Assembly: GCF_018128905.1 (NCBI RefSeq)
Contig: NZ_CP063808.1
Location: 7,998,001-8,062,000 of the forward strand
Source of the DNA: Streptomyces sp. A2-16
GTDB taxonomy: Bacteria; Actinomycetota; Actinomycetes; Streptomycetales; Streptomycetaceae
Direction: 5' to 3'
Length of the DNA stretch: 64,000 nt
Shown here: positions 49,640 to 57,555 of the stretch, one piece after another
How the letters are laid out: each line of letters starts with the position of its first letter
How positions within the stretch are numbered: position 1 is the stretch's first letter
Translations under genes and position numbers: made by a program
Notes under the pieces: model-generated
What the model was told of the DNA's origin: nothing
Seen by the model: only the letters and a program-made list of their open reading frames with translations
Databases searched by the model: none

Positions 49640-49885
49640 TCGACTCCGCCGATGCGGGCGGAGAGACGAGGCAGGCTCGTACGGCCGGCCGCACCGTCGC
49701 CTTGATCGACTCCACCCGTGCCCCCGCCACCGACGGCGCAGCCAGACCACGACAGACCTCCTGCGCCGCCCGCGCCGTCGCGGCCGTCGCGCCATTGGGC
49801 GTGACAAGCGTCCACAGCGAGACCGACGCCGCGGCCAGAGCCCCGCCGGCAGGCAGCCACCGAGACCGCCGACTTCTGTGCGACC
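49640..49885 (-). pseudogene. Possible N-terminal fragment of a secreted hydrolase (tannase-like)
   Basis: The reverse strand reads RSRWLPAGGALAAASVSLWTLVTPNGATA, a signal-peptide-like stretch. It is followed by AAQEVCRGLAAPSVAGARVESIKATVRPA, which resembles the first residues of mature tannase/feruloyl esterases. The frame then meets the transposase relic. If correct, the lost enzyme would have released phenolic acids, fitting the neighbouring decarboxylase genes. The match is short and I hold it loosely. Confidence 0.3.
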
Positions 49886-49891
49886 GAGGCC

Positions 49892-49921
49892 TGGCTTTGT
49901 TCACGAGAAGCGACAGCAGAT
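49892..49921 (+). repeat. 30-bp inverted repeat, left copy
   Basis: TGGCTTTGTTCACGAG with the following CGACAGCAGAT is present here. It occurs in inverted orientation at 52074-52103, with 26 of 30 bases matching. A weaker direct copy starts near 49956. The pair flanks the LysR-cupin-DoxX genes. Confidence 0.75.
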
Positions 49922-50000
49922 ATTCACCATTTCCGGAGGCGATCACGAGGGCTGCAGCGTTCGAATTGTTCACGAGCTGCGGCAGCGCCATTGCCGATCC

Positions 50001-50852
50001 TCAGTGGCGGTACGCGGCTGTCGCGATCTTGATGAATGATCGGGTCAACGGGTTGGTGTCTCCTTCGTTGCACACCGCCACCACTCGGCTCGGCGCCATG
50101 TCGATCAGCGGCACCACGGTGAACTCCGCGGGCAGGTCGTGTCCGAGCGGGGCCAGGCCGACCGTGCCGTTCCACAGCACAGCCTGCAGGCATTCCTGGA
50201 CGGCGCGCACCACTGGTCCCTCCCGCGGCCTGCCACCGTTCCAGTACGACTGCCAGATGGGGTCCGTGCCCTGCGGGAACTGGAACCACCGGCGGTCGCG
50301 CAGCTCGGCCAGCCGCAGCTCATCGCGGCGGGCCAGCGGATCGTCGGCGCGCAGGACCACGCCGACCGGATCGGTCCGCAGCGCATGCACCGTCAGGGCG
50401 GTCTCGTCGAACGGTGCCCGGGTGAGGGCGACGTCGACCAGTCCAGCGCGCAGTCCGCACGTCGGGTCGGTCAGATCGGTGTCGCGGATGCGGATGTCGA
50501 CTCCGGGGTGGTTTCGGCGGTAGGCCGCGGCCAGCCTGGCCACTCCCGGGTCGGCGCCGTCGCCCAAGATGCCGACGGTGATAGTCGCGACGCCGGCTGC
50601 TGTCCTCATACGTACCCGGACGCGGTCGGCGTGGTCGAGCAGGGCTCGCGCCTCGTCGAGCAGCACCGCGCCCACTGGAGTGAGCGTGACGCCGGTGGTC
50701 GAGCGGGCGAAGAGCAGGGCCCCGACCTCGGCTTCCAACTGCTTGATCGCCCGGCTCAGCGGCGGCTGACTCATGTGCAGTCGGGTGGCGGCCCGGCCGA
50801 AGTGGAGTTCCTCGGCGACCGCCACGAAATAGCGCAGGGTTCGTAGCTCCAC
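50001..50852 (-). CDS. LysR family transcriptional regulator
   Basis: The 283-residue protein begins VELRTLRYFVAVAEELHFGRAATRLHMSQPPLSRAIKQLEAEVG, a standard LysR winged helix. A substrate-binding domain follows (TITVGILGDGADPGVARLAAAYRRNHPGVDIRIRD; RELRDRRWFQFPQGTDPIW region). The GTG at 50852 is chosen to match family starts; its ribosome site is weak. It is divergent from a cupin gene with a LysR-type box in the gap. Confidence 0.92.
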   Translation of the reverse strand: MELRTLRYFVAVAEELHFGRAATRLHMSQPPLSRAIKQLEAEVGALLFARSTTGVTLTPVGAVLLDEARALLDHADRVRVRMRTAAGVATITVGILGDGADPGVARLAAAYRRNHPGVDIRIRDTDLTDPTCGLRAGLVDVALTRAPFDETALTVHALRTDPVGVVLRADDPLARRDELRLAELRDRRWFQFPQGTDPIWQSYWNGGRPREGPVVRAVQECLQAVLWNGTVGLAPLGHDLPAEFTVVPLIDMAPSRVVAVCNEGDTNPLTRSFIKIATAAYRH

Positions 50853-50860
50853 GCTGCAAC

Positions 50861-50877
50861 GATACCCATGAGGTATC
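50861..50877. promoter_or_regulatory. LysR-type operator (ATAC-N7-GTAT)
   Basis: GATACC-CATGA-GGTATC is a perfect inverted repeat that contains the canonical LysR pattern ATAC-N7-GTAT (T-N11-A). It lies 9 bases before the LysR start and 57 bases before the cupin start, so LysR binding here could control both genes. Confidence 0.75.
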
Positions 50878-50933
50878 GGCTCCGCCGAATGGGTCTTGGA
50901 CACCGGCGAAGTCCCGGCGGTGCACTTGTGACC

Positions 50934-51428
50934 ATGACCGAAAAAGCGAAGACCAGCGAGCCGGAGACCGACCCCGCCGTATCGGTGGTGGGTCCCCACG
51001 ACGGCGAAATGATCGTTCTGGGCACCACACGCATGCGCGTTCTCGAGGACGGCAGCCACACCGGGCACCGTCTCGCGATCGCCGAGTCCGTCCTCGCCCC
51101 GCACACGCAGGGCCCGCCGCAGCACCGCCATGGCCTGCACGACGAGGGCTTCTACATTCTTTCCGGCACCGTGCGGTTCACCGTCGGGGACGAGGACTAC
51201 GACGCCGCCGCGGGGACGCTCGTCATGGTTCCGCCCGGCACCCCGCACACCTTCGCCAACCTGACCGACCAACCCGCCGTCATGCTCAGCACATTCACCC
51301 CTGACCTGTATGTGCAGTACTTCCGAGACCTTCAGGAGGTGCTCGCATCCGGACAGCCGCTGACGCCGCAGGCCAACATCGACACGATGAGCCGCTACGC
51401 GACACAGCCCGCGACCGACCTCGCCTGA
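50934..51428 (+). CDS. Cupin domain protein
   Basis: The 164-residue protein has both cupin motifs: PPQHRHGLHDEGFYILSGTVRFTVG (metal-binding His, His, Glu) and PPGTPHTFANLTD (final His). It is a single-domain cupin, possibly a small dioxygenase, isomerase or quercetinase-like enzyme. ATG 50934 is preferred, with GTG 50928 as an alternative. It is divergent from the LysR gene, which probably regulates it, and is followed 168 bases later by a DoxX-like gene. Confidence 0.88.
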   Translation: MTEKAKTSEPETDPAVSVVGPHDGEMIVLGTTRMRVLEDGSHTGHRLAIAESVLAPHTQGPPQHRHGLHDEGFYILSGTVRFTVGDEDYDAAAGTLVMVPPGTPHTFANLTDQPAVMLSTFTPDLYVQYFRDLQEVLASGQPLTPQANIDTMSRYATQPATDLA

Positions 51429-51596
51429 AGTCGGCGGGACGGAACGGCCCGGCCGCCTTTCGGCCTCTGGGGCCGTGGCGCTCCCGCCTTCGCGTCCGAA
51501 CCCCTCGGGCGACGGACCGGCCGTCTGCAGGGGCTTCCCTGGCACTCGACGCAATCGACAGGACCCCGCGAACCGGGGCCCCCGTGAACGGAAACC

Positions 51597-51956
51597 ATGA
51601 ACATCGCCTACTGGATCGTCGCGGGACTGCTCGCGCTCTTCTACCTCTACGCAGGCACGCTGAAGGTGATCCGCAGCCGCGATCAACTCCGACCGATGAT
51701 GGCTTGGGTCGACCGTATTCCCCTGCCCGCCCTCAGGGCGCTGGGGGCGGTCGAAATACTCGGCGCGGCCGGTCTGATCCTGCCACCGCTGACCGGTACC
51801 GCTCCTTGGCTGGCGTCGGCCGCAGCCATCGGCTTCGTACTTCTGCAGACCGGTGCGATCGCCGTTCACCTGACCGGAGAAGACCGCCGGATCACACTCA
51901 ATGTCGCACTCACCGCCACCGCGGCCGTGACCGTCTGGTTGGCCACCAGGCCGTGA
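51597..51956 (+). CDS. DoxX family membrane protein
   Basis: The 119-residue protein has four membrane segments. The DoxX-like signature is clear: IVAGLLALFYLYAGTLKVIRSRDQLRPMMAW, then LRALGAVEILGAAGLILP. DoxX-like proteins are linked to membrane redox or quinol functions, but many have no known role. It lies downstream of the cupin gene and may share its LysR control. Confidence 0.85.
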   Translation: MNIAYWIVAGLLALFYLYAGTLKVIRSRDQLRPMMAWVDRIPLPALRALGAVEILGAAGLILPPLTGTAPWLASAAAIGFVLLQTGAIAVHLTGEDRRITLNVALTATAAVTVWLATRP

Positions 51957-52073
51957 CCGTGGCTCAGTCCTCGACCGGCGGAGGCGACTGCTCGGCCAGC
52001 CGCCTCACGGCCGCTGTCACTTCTCATGAACATCGAACACGCCGCCGTCCACGCGCTGCGCGGTGAGGCGTAC

Positions 52074-52103
52074 ATCTGCTGTCGAAACTCGTGAACGAAG
52101 CCA
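52074..52103 (-). repeat. 30-bp inverted repeat, right copy
   Basis: The reverse complement reads TGGCTTCGTTCACGAG with the following CGACAGCAGAT and matches 49892-49921 at 26 of 30 positions. The transposase-like fragment begins a few bases to its right. Confidence 0.75.
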
Positions 52104-52114
52104 ACATACGGTGG

Positions 52115-52260
52115 CCGTGGGGGCCGCGATAGTCGAGCAGGGGTGGGCGAAGGCGTTCGGGGCGGTGATGGACGCGATCGCGCACCGCTTCGCGCGGCGT
52201 GAAGCACGCGAGACGGCCCGGCAGTTGGCGCGAGGCAATCACCCGTTGGAGCGGGCGAGT
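52115..52260 (+). mobile_element. Possible N-terminal fragment of an IS701-type transposase
   Basis: The forward frame GAAIVEQGWAKAFGAVMDAIAHRFARREARETARQLARG resembles the first helices of IS701-family transposases (W...F...IA.RF.R.E.R..A...L.G). It is then lost within about 20 residues, so at most a stump remains. The stretch 51957-52407 holds no intact gene. Confidence 0.35.
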
Positions 52261-52302
52261 TGGACCCTGCCCGGCAATCGACACGGAAGACCGCGCCACC
52301 AG

Positions 52303-52356
52303 GGGACCTCCTGTTGCTCCATGGATTCGACACCCACGAGCTGTTCAGGAGGTCCC
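52303..52356. repeat. 11-bp inverted repeat with 32-base spacer
   Basis: GGGACCTCCTG (52303-52313) and CAGGAGGTCCC (52346-52356) are perfect complements. They lie between the transposase-like stump and the esterase gene end. They could be an element end or a weak terminator for the esterase transcript. Confidence 0.6.
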
Positions 52357-52407
52357 TTCCTCATGCGATCGACCGCCACCACTCACGATCGAAAAGGCAA
52401 CGGCTTC

Positions 52408-53781
52408 TCAGCTGACTTGACTGGTTTCGCTGTGGTCCTCGTCTGGTCGTTCTGTCGTCGGCGGGTGACCGTGGAGGAAGGCTCGGAAGTCGCGTCGTAG
52501 ACGGAGGGAGACGTCGTCGATTCCTTCGTCGCCTGCGTAGAGGCGGGCGAGTTCGGGGTGGTGGTGGTTGCCGAACAGTACGGGCACGTCGAGAGTGTGG
52601 GTGGCGCCGAGCCAGCCGTGCCACAGGGTCGCGGGGCGGCTGTAGCGGGTGCGCCGGACGCGGCTCGGTGCGGTGCCGGCCCAGGCGTCGGCGGGTTCTT
52701 CGAAAAGGGCGCTGGTCACGGCGGCGGACAGCGCCCAATGCGGGTCGTCCGCTCTGGCCGGCGGGAGTGACAGGGCTGCTTCCTTGTAGCGGCGATGGCC
52801 GTCGCCGGGCAGCATCGCGGCGGCGAGGGCTTCGGCCTCGGTCGACGTCAGCCGGCGCGGGGAGCGTTCGTCGAGCACGAAGAACGTGCCCTCGTCGGAC
52901 GTGGTGCTGAGCCTGGTCGGGATCGCGGAGGGCGCGGGGAGGCCGTCTGCGAGTTCGCCCGCGGCGACAGGGCCGAAGCGGTGGGTCGGGGCGATCGCGG
53001 ACGCGGCGGCGATCAGAGTACTGTCGTCGAGCTCTGCCAGCTGTCGAACGGGTACGTCGAGTTGTGCGGCCAGGCGCTGTACGACGTCGGCCGCGGGGTC
53101 CGGTTCGGTGAGGCGGGGGACTCCGCTGTGCAGGGACAGTGCGGCGATCCGTGTGTCGGCGCCGGGCAGTACGGACTGTATGGCCGCGCTCATCGAGCCT
53201 GCCGAATCCCCGGCCAGGGTGACACGGCTGGGATCGCCGCCGAACGCGGTGATGTTGCGGCCGACCCAGTCGAGCGCGGCCCTCTGGTCGAGCAGGCCCA
53301 GGTTGGCGTGGTCGCCGGTCAGTTCGGGGTGCCAGGCGAAGCCGAGCGGGCCGAGCCGGTAGTTGACCGTGACGACGACGGTTTCGGTGTCCTTGGCAAG
53401 CGTCGCTCCACGCAACGCGGGCACGTCGCCCGATCCGTTGGTGAACCCGCCGCCGTGAATCCATACGAGCACCGGCAGATTCGCGCGCCGGTCCGGCTGG
53501 GGTGTCCACACGTTGAGTACGAGGTAGTCGGGGCCGGAGGGTCCGGACCGGCCGAGGATCATCCGAGCCCGAAGGCTTCCCGGCTGCGGTGCGGTCGCAC
53601 CGAATCGGGTGGCCGGCCTGACCCCCTCCCACCTGGGCGGCAGGGTGGGCGGGAGGAACCGCGACCCGCCCGTGGGCCCGGCCGCGTAGGGAACACCGAG
53701 GAACGCGGCCACACCGTCCTCGACGGTCCCTTCGAGCTCTCCTGATTCGACGTGCACACGCATCGTGGTGCCTTTCGTCAT
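52408..53781 (-). CDS. Carboxylesterase, type B
   Basis: The 457-residue protein is a type B carboxylesterase. It has FLGVPYAAGP near the start, the oxyanion hole PVLVWIHGGGFTNGSG, NYRLGPLGFAWHPE and the nucleophile in VTLAGDSAGSMSAAIQ. A Glu in STTSDEGTFF is probably the acid and the FGNHHHPE region the His. No signal peptide is visible, so it is cytoplasmic. The ATG at 53781 overlaps the LLM oxidoreductase stop (ATGA). It would hydrolyse an ester made or exposed by the upstream monooxygenase system. Confidence 0.92.
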   Translation of the reverse strand: MTKGTTMRVHVESGELEGTVEDGVAAFLGVPYAAGPTGGSRFLPPTLPPRWEGVRPATRFGATAPQPGSLRARMILGRSGPSGPDYLVLNVWTPQPDRRANLPVLVWIHGGGFTNGSGDVPALRGATLAKDTETVVVTVNYRLGPLGFAWHPELTGDHANLGLLDQRAALDWVGRNITAFGGDPSRVTLAGDSAGSMSAAIQSVLPGADTRIAALSLHSGVPRLTEPDPAADVVQRLAAQLDVPVRQLAELDDSTLIAAASAIAPTHRFGPVAAGELADGLPAPSAIPTRLSTTSDEGTFFVLDERSPRRLTSTEAEALAAAMLPGDGHRRYKEAALSLPPARADDPHWALSAAVTSALFEEPADAWAGTAPSRVRRTRYSRPATLWHGWLGATHTLDVPVLFGNHHHPELARLYAGDEGIDDVSLRLRRDFRAFLHGHPPTTERPDEDHSETSQVS

Positions 53782-54848
53782 GCGGCCGGGACTCCGCGCA
53801 GGCGCAGCGTCCTCTCCGCGGCCTCGCGGGCTGCCGGGGCGACATGATCCGCGACGGCCCTGGCGGTGGAGGTGGCTTCGGCCAGCCCGATGTCGCCGAA
53901 GATGATCGACAGTTCGAGGTAGTTGATACCGGACGCCTCGATCTGCGCCACGATCTCGTCGCGCACGGAGTCCGCGGTGCCGACGAACGCGTTGCCCTTG
54001 GCCAGGACCTTCTCAGCGGAGAAGACACCGTCCAGCCGGTGGTCGTCGTTCTCGTGCCACAGGTGCAGGATGCGCTGCTCGAGCAGGGCACTCGCGCGGT
54101 GGAAGACGTCCTCCGCCTCGGCCCGGCTGCCCGCGACCACGACGGGGCTGGAGATGCCGAGACGCGGCCGGCCGGCGATGGGATTGAGCCGGTCCTCGTC
54201 GGCGCGGTGCTTCTCCCAGGTCGTCCAGAAGGTGTTGCCCACCTCGGCGACCCGGCCGTTCTCCCAGCGCGTGACGAAGTTGATGCCGTTGGATGCCGCC
54301 CACTCCGCGGTGGCCGCGCTGCCGGAGGCGTACCACAGTTGCGGGTACGGGCTCTGGACCGGGAGCACGGACAGCGCCGCGTCGTAATCGCGCAGCAGGG
54401 TTCCCCGATGCTTCATCCGGCCGGTGCGCAGCGCCGTCGTCACCGCCGTGAGCGTCTCCTCGTAGATCGCACGGGCCTGATCGCCCTGGACGCCCAGGAT
54501 CCCGAGTTCCGCTGAGCTGACACCGGGGCCGACGCCGAAGTCGAGCCTGCCGTGCGAGAGTTGGTCCAGCGCGGCGATCTCCTCGGCCAGGCGGAACGGC
54601 TCGTAGGCGGGCAGGACGTTCACCAGGGTGCCGATGCGCAGCGTGCTGGTGATCCGGCTCAGGGCCGCGACGAAGAGGTTCGGCGACGGGACGACCGAGA
54701 GCGGCGTGCCGTGGTGTTCGGTCACGTGATAGTGCCCGAACCCCAGCCGTTCGACCTCCTGCGCGAAGCGGAACCGGTCGTCGAGCAGTTCCCCGACACT
54801 GCCGTGGGCGAGATCGAACGAGTCGAAGATGCCTAGTTCCAGAGACAT
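53778..54848 (-). CDS. LLM class flavin-dependent oxidoreductase
   Basis: The 356-residue protein has the luciferase-like TIM-barrel pattern: GIFDSFDL at the start, HYHVTEHH, LSRITSTLRIGTLVNVLPAYEPFRLAEEIAALDQLSHGRLDFGVGPG and FVGTADSVRDEIVAQIE. These FMNH2-dependent monooxygenases need a separate flavin reductase, and one is encoded at 55780. A matching inverted repeat lies 78 bases upstream. The set suggests oxidative attack on an organic compound followed by ester hydrolysis. Confidence 0.92.
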   Translation of the reverse strand: MSLELGIFDSFDLAHGSVGELLDDRFRFAQEVERLGFGHYHVTEHHGTPLSVVPSPNLFVAALSRITSTLRIGTLVNVLPAYEPFRLAEEIAALDQLSHGRLDFGVGPGVSSAELGILGVQGDQARAIYEETLTAVTTALRTGRMKHRGTLLRDYDAALSVLPVQSPYPQLWYASGSAATAEWAASNGINFVTRWENGRVAEVGNTFWTTWEKHRADEDRLNPIAGRPRLGISSPVVVAGSRAEAEDVFHRASALLEQRILHLWHENDDHRLDGVFSAEKVLAKGNAFVGTADSVRDEIVAQIEASGINYLELSIIFGDIGLAEATSTARAVADHVAPAAREAAERTLRLRGVPAA

Positions 54849-54925
54849 GAGACGGCCTTCCGCTTCCCGGTGTTCGTGACCTTGCGACGACTATGCGCGG
54901 GAGGCGGGAGGACGGTCGAGGAGAT

Positions 54926-54944
54926 CTTTCCAGTATGCGGAAAG
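54926..54944. promoter_or_regulatory. Candidate IclR operator upstream of the LLM gene
   Basis: CTTTCC-N7-GGAAAG is a perfect inverted repeat between the IclR gene and the LLM oxidoreductase gene. The same layout (CCTTCC-N7-GGAAGG) occurs at 56359-56377 before the flavin reductase gene, suggesting one shared regulator. Confidence 0.6.
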
Positions 54945-54957
54945 GCGCCCCGGATGA

Positions 54958-55719
54958 TCAGTCCGGGTTCGCGATCTCCCGGGAGATCAGCTGGGCGTAC
55001 TCCCGCAGCGGGGGGATCAGCCGCGGAAGGTTCGCGTCGGACGCGGGGACCAGCGCCGTCAGTGCCATCGGAGTGCGGTCGATCCCGGTCGCCACGGGCA
55101 CGGACAGCGAGGACTGCCCGGGGGAGCTCTCCGCGCGGGCGATGGCGTACCCGGCCTGTCGGGCAGCTTCGACTTGCGCCACGACGAGGCGGGGCAGGAC
55201 CTGCGTGTACGGCGTGTGCCTCTCCAGGCGCGTACGGAGCGCTTCGGAGAGCGCGGTCTTGTCCACCGTCGACATCAACAGCTTGCCCGCGCTGGTCGCG
55301 AACAGCGGGAGTTCGTCGCCCGCGTGCGTCAGGCGGATGCTGTCGAGCTTGCCGCGCACGGTGTCGATGCACACGAGCCGGTCGCCGATCATCGTGCTCA
55401 GCGCGACGGCCGCCCCGGTGCGCGCGGCGAGTTCATTGGCGAACGGGAGGGCGGTCCTGCGCAGCTCGCGCTCCCAGGCCGAGGACACGCCGAGGCGCCA
55501 GATCTTCTCTCCCAGCCGGTACGTCCCCGACTCGGTGCGCTCCACGCCGCCCCACGCGACGAGCTCGCCCAGCAGCCGATGCGCCGTCGAAATCGGCAGG
55601 TCCGCGCGGCGCGCCAGCTCGCTGAGCGTGAGCGGCGAGGTTTCCGCGCCGAGGAGATCCATCAGGCCGAACACGCGCCCGACGTGGCTGTTGGACTCGC
55701 CGCCGGGCTTCTGCGCCAT
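54958..55719 (-). CDS. IclR family transcriptional regulator
   Basis: The 253-residue protein has an N-terminal winged helix (GRVFGLMDLLGAETSPLTLSELARRADLPISTAHRLLGELVAWGGV) and an IclR effector domain (LRRTALPFANELAARTGAAVALSTMIGDRLVCID; LPLFATSAGKLLMS; SLSVPVATG). The ATG at 55719 has TTGGAG 5-6 bases upstream. It lies between the flavin reductase and LLM genes and probably controls them through the two matching inverted repeats. Confidence 0.93.
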   Translation of the reverse strand: MAQKPGGESNSHVGRVFGLMDLLGAETSPLTLSELARRADLPISTAHRLLGELVAWGGVERTESGTYRLGEKIWRLGVSSAWERELRRTALPFANELAARTGAAVALSTMIGDRLVCIDTVRGKLDSIRLTHAGDELPLFATSAGKLLMSTVDKTALSEALRTRLERHTPYTQVLPRLVVAQVEAARQAGYAIARAESSPGQSSLSVPVATGIDRTPMALTALVPASDANLPRLIPPLREYAQLISREIANPD

Positions 55720-55779
55720 CGAGACTCCAAGTACGTCCACCTAGATGTCCCCGATGTTAATCAGGACAACGGGCGTTCA

Positions 55780-56286
55780 CTACATGCTGTCGGTCACGCG
55801 GCGGAACCTGCTGCGGTGGAACAGCACCGGTTCGACGGCCGACTGCGCACGCACGTCCTCCACGAGGAGGAATGCGACCTCGTGGTCCCCGATCGTGGTG
55901 AGTTCGGCGATCGAGCAGCTCAGCATCAGTGCGCTGCCTCCGATGTGCACCGCGCCCTCGGGTGTGGCGGTCCAGTCGGCGCCGGCGAACCGGTCGCCGG
56001 GTCCGGCCAGCACGCGCGCGTAGTCCGCGTGCTGGTCCGCCAGGACGCTGATGCCGAGTTGCCTCACTTCACGCAGCCGCGCCCAGGTCCGCGACTGGTT
56101 CCCGAACGCGACGCTCACCAGTGGCGGGTCCAGGGAGACAGTCGTGAACGAGCTCACGGCCAGACCGACCGGAGACCCGTCGACGAGCGCGGCGACCGCG
56201 GCGACCCCGGAGGGGAACAGCGAGAACGCGCGGCGGAGTTCTTTTTGTTCGGCTGCCCCGACTGGTGCTGTTGCCTGAGTCGTCAT
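55780..56286 (-). CDS. Flavin reductase family protein
   Basis: The 168-residue protein has the flavin reductase-like barrel pattern LRRAFSLFPSGVAAVAALVDGSPVGLAVSSFTTVSLDPPLVSVAF, then LGISVLADQHADYARVLAG and a terminal HHR-like FHRSRFRRV. It should supply reduced FMN to the LLM monooxygenase encoded two genes downstream. GAGGTGATC precedes the ATG. A candidate operator lies 73 bases upstream. Confidence 0.9.
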   Translation of the reverse strand: MTTQATAPVGAAEQKELRRAFSLFPSGVAAVAALVDGSPVGLAVSSFTTVSLDPPLVSVAFGNQSRTWARLREVRQLGISVLADQHADYARVLAGPGDRFAGADWTATPEGAVHIGGSALMLSCSIAELTTIGDHEVAFLLVEDVRAQSAVEPVLFHRSRFRRVTDSM

Positions 56287-56358
56287 CGCTGATCACCTCG
56301 GAATCACGGACAATGTGATCTCCACTGTCACCGCCCGCCAGGCGCCTGTCGAAGAATT

Positions 56359-56377
56359 CCTTCCACGGATTGGAAGG
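56359..56377. promoter_or_regulatory. Candidate IclR operator upstream of the flavin reductase gene; rest of gap degraded
   Basis: CCTTCC-N7-GGAAGG is a perfect inverted repeat with the same 6-7-6 geometry as 54926-54944. The gap 56287-56649 otherwise contains only a degraded frame on the reverse strand (about 56450-56640) that might be an old insertion-sequence stump but is too weak to name. Confidence 0.6.
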
Positions 56378-56649
56378 CCCGGCACAGGGCCCTGTCCGCC
56401 GTCGACGACAGCAGCCAGGCCAGCACCGGCACGGGCGGTCCGACCCGAGCCCGAGTTCTGCGGGCGATCGACACCTCCGAGGCGCGGCGCCTGGTCATCG
56501 CCCGGGGTTCGACCTGGAGCGCACGAGCGAAACCCTGGCCTGCTACGCCGCTCCGTGCGGCGGCAGGTTCCCGCAGCTGCGCCTGGTCGCGCTGGTCGAG
56601 CGCGACAGCTCGCGGCCGAGTCGTCGGTTTCCGTCCTGCGCCTGGCCGC

Positions 56650-57045
56650 TCAGGCGGTTCGGCGGCGGGGGCGGGCCAGCAGGCGCTCGGCGGCCACCTG
56701 CAGGTGCTCGCGCAGCTCGTCGTCGGCGACCTCGGGGAAGCCGACCGGTGCGAGGGCAAGGCCGCCTCGGATGGCGGCGGCGAGGTAGAGGCGCTCGCTG
56801 AGGTCTTCCTCGTTGCCGTAGGTGAGCTGGGCGAACTGCTTCGCGCCCCGCGGCCACTGGCGCATCACGGGCTCGTGGTCCCGGCGGTCGCCTTCCTTGG
56901 CCAGGAACGCGAGGAGGGCGCGGTGTTTGACCAGGAGTGCCACGTAGTCGGCGATCGCCGCGCGTCGCCGCGCGGGCTCGAGAGGTCCGGGTCCCCACTT
57001 CTCGAAGTACGCGTTCAGGTCGGTGAAGGAAGGCTCCGCCACCGG
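56650..57045 (-). pseudogene. TetR-type regulator remnant (C-terminal domain only)
   Basis: The reverse strand encodes LNAYFEKWGPGPLEPARRRAAIADYVALLVKHRALLAFLAKEG and on to ADDELREHLQVAAERLLARPRRRTA, a helical ligand-binding domain typical of TetR regulators. No helix-turn-helix precedes it. The open frame does run on to 57222, but upstream of about 57045 it reads through tRNA-flanking sequence. I take it as a gene cut at the island edge. Confidence 0.6.
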
Positions 57046-57153
57046 CGTGCTGCGTCCGCAGCGCACTCGTCCTGCCATCTGCTTCCCACGGGCCAGTCGT
57101 GGACAGTACCTGCCCCCTGAGGCAGGAGGCTCCGGGAAGGCAGCATGGACCAG

Positions 57154-57279
57154 CAGCGGATTCAGTCCGTCCAGGCAAAGTTGACGCCCCGCCACCCAAA
57201 AATGAACGTTTCCGCAGGTCACAGGGGTGCGTGGTGGGGCGGGTGGGACTCGAACCCACGGCCGACGGATTATGAGTCC
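57154..57279. repeat. Right copy of the 126-bp tRNA-linked direct repeat (att-like)
   Basis: This segment matches 35934-36060 with about ten differences and includes the 3' part of the intact CAT tRNA gene plus about 78 bases of its 3' flank. Similarity ends after GAGTCC at 57279, within the tRNA anticodon arm. Confidence 0.85.
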
Positions 57280-57308
57280 GCTGCTCTAACCGGCTGAGCT
57301 ACCGCCCC
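57232..57308 (-). tRNA. tRNA with CAT anticodon (Met, or Ile2)
   Basis: The reverse strand folds into a full cloverleaf. The 7-bp acceptor stem is GGGGCGG/CCGCCCC, the D-arm is GCTCAGCCGGTTAGAGC, the anticodon loop is CTCATAA and the T-arm GTGGGTTCGAGTCCCAC. Discriminator A and an encoded CCA follow (57232-57234). CAT with this loop fits elongator Met, or Ile2 after lysidine modification; I cannot decide between them. Its 3' half is duplicated at 36013-36060. Confidence 0.93.
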
Positions 57309-57442
57309 ATAGCGGCGTGTCGCGTACATGCGTGCGCGCCGTCTGCCGCAGCATAGCCGCTCATACGATCTCCTGCTTCGCAGGGGCGACTTCGCATGCC
57401 CTTGAGGACTCCGCTGTGACCTGCACGGTTGCGGCGGACATG

Positions 57443-57465
57443 AAAAAGGACCCCATCGGGGTCCT
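57443..57465 (-). terminator. Rho-independent terminator after the tRNA-Asn genes
   Basis: On the reverse strand an 8-bp perfect stem (AGGACCCC/GGGGTCCT, 57447-57465, loop of 3) is followed directly by five T residues (57447-57443). This is the clearest classical terminator in the window. It lies 12 bases after the tRNA-Asn gene that ends at 57477. Confidence 0.9.
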
Positions 57466-57476
57466 CCTTCTTCCTG

Positions 57477-57549
57477 CTCTCCCGACTGGACTCGAACCAG
57501 TAACCTGCCGGTTAACAGCCGGCTGCTCTGCCAATTGAGCTACGGAAGA
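57477..57549 (-). tRNA. tRNA-Asn (GTT), downstream copy
   Basis: The reverse strand gives a 73-base cloverleaf with acceptor TCTTCCG/CGGGAGA (one T-G pair), anticodon loop CTGTTAA and T-arm ACTGGTTCGAGTCCAGT, with discriminator G. CCA is not encoded. It differs from the copy at 57556 only near the acceptor end. Confidence 0.95.
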
Positions 57550-57555
57550 TCGAAG

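Noticed and set aside
56328..56759. Reverse frame resembling an IS630 transposase N-terminus (LDQRDQAQLREPAAARSG)
   Set aside because: The likeness is limited to about 20 residues and lost after one frame change; too weak to annotate.
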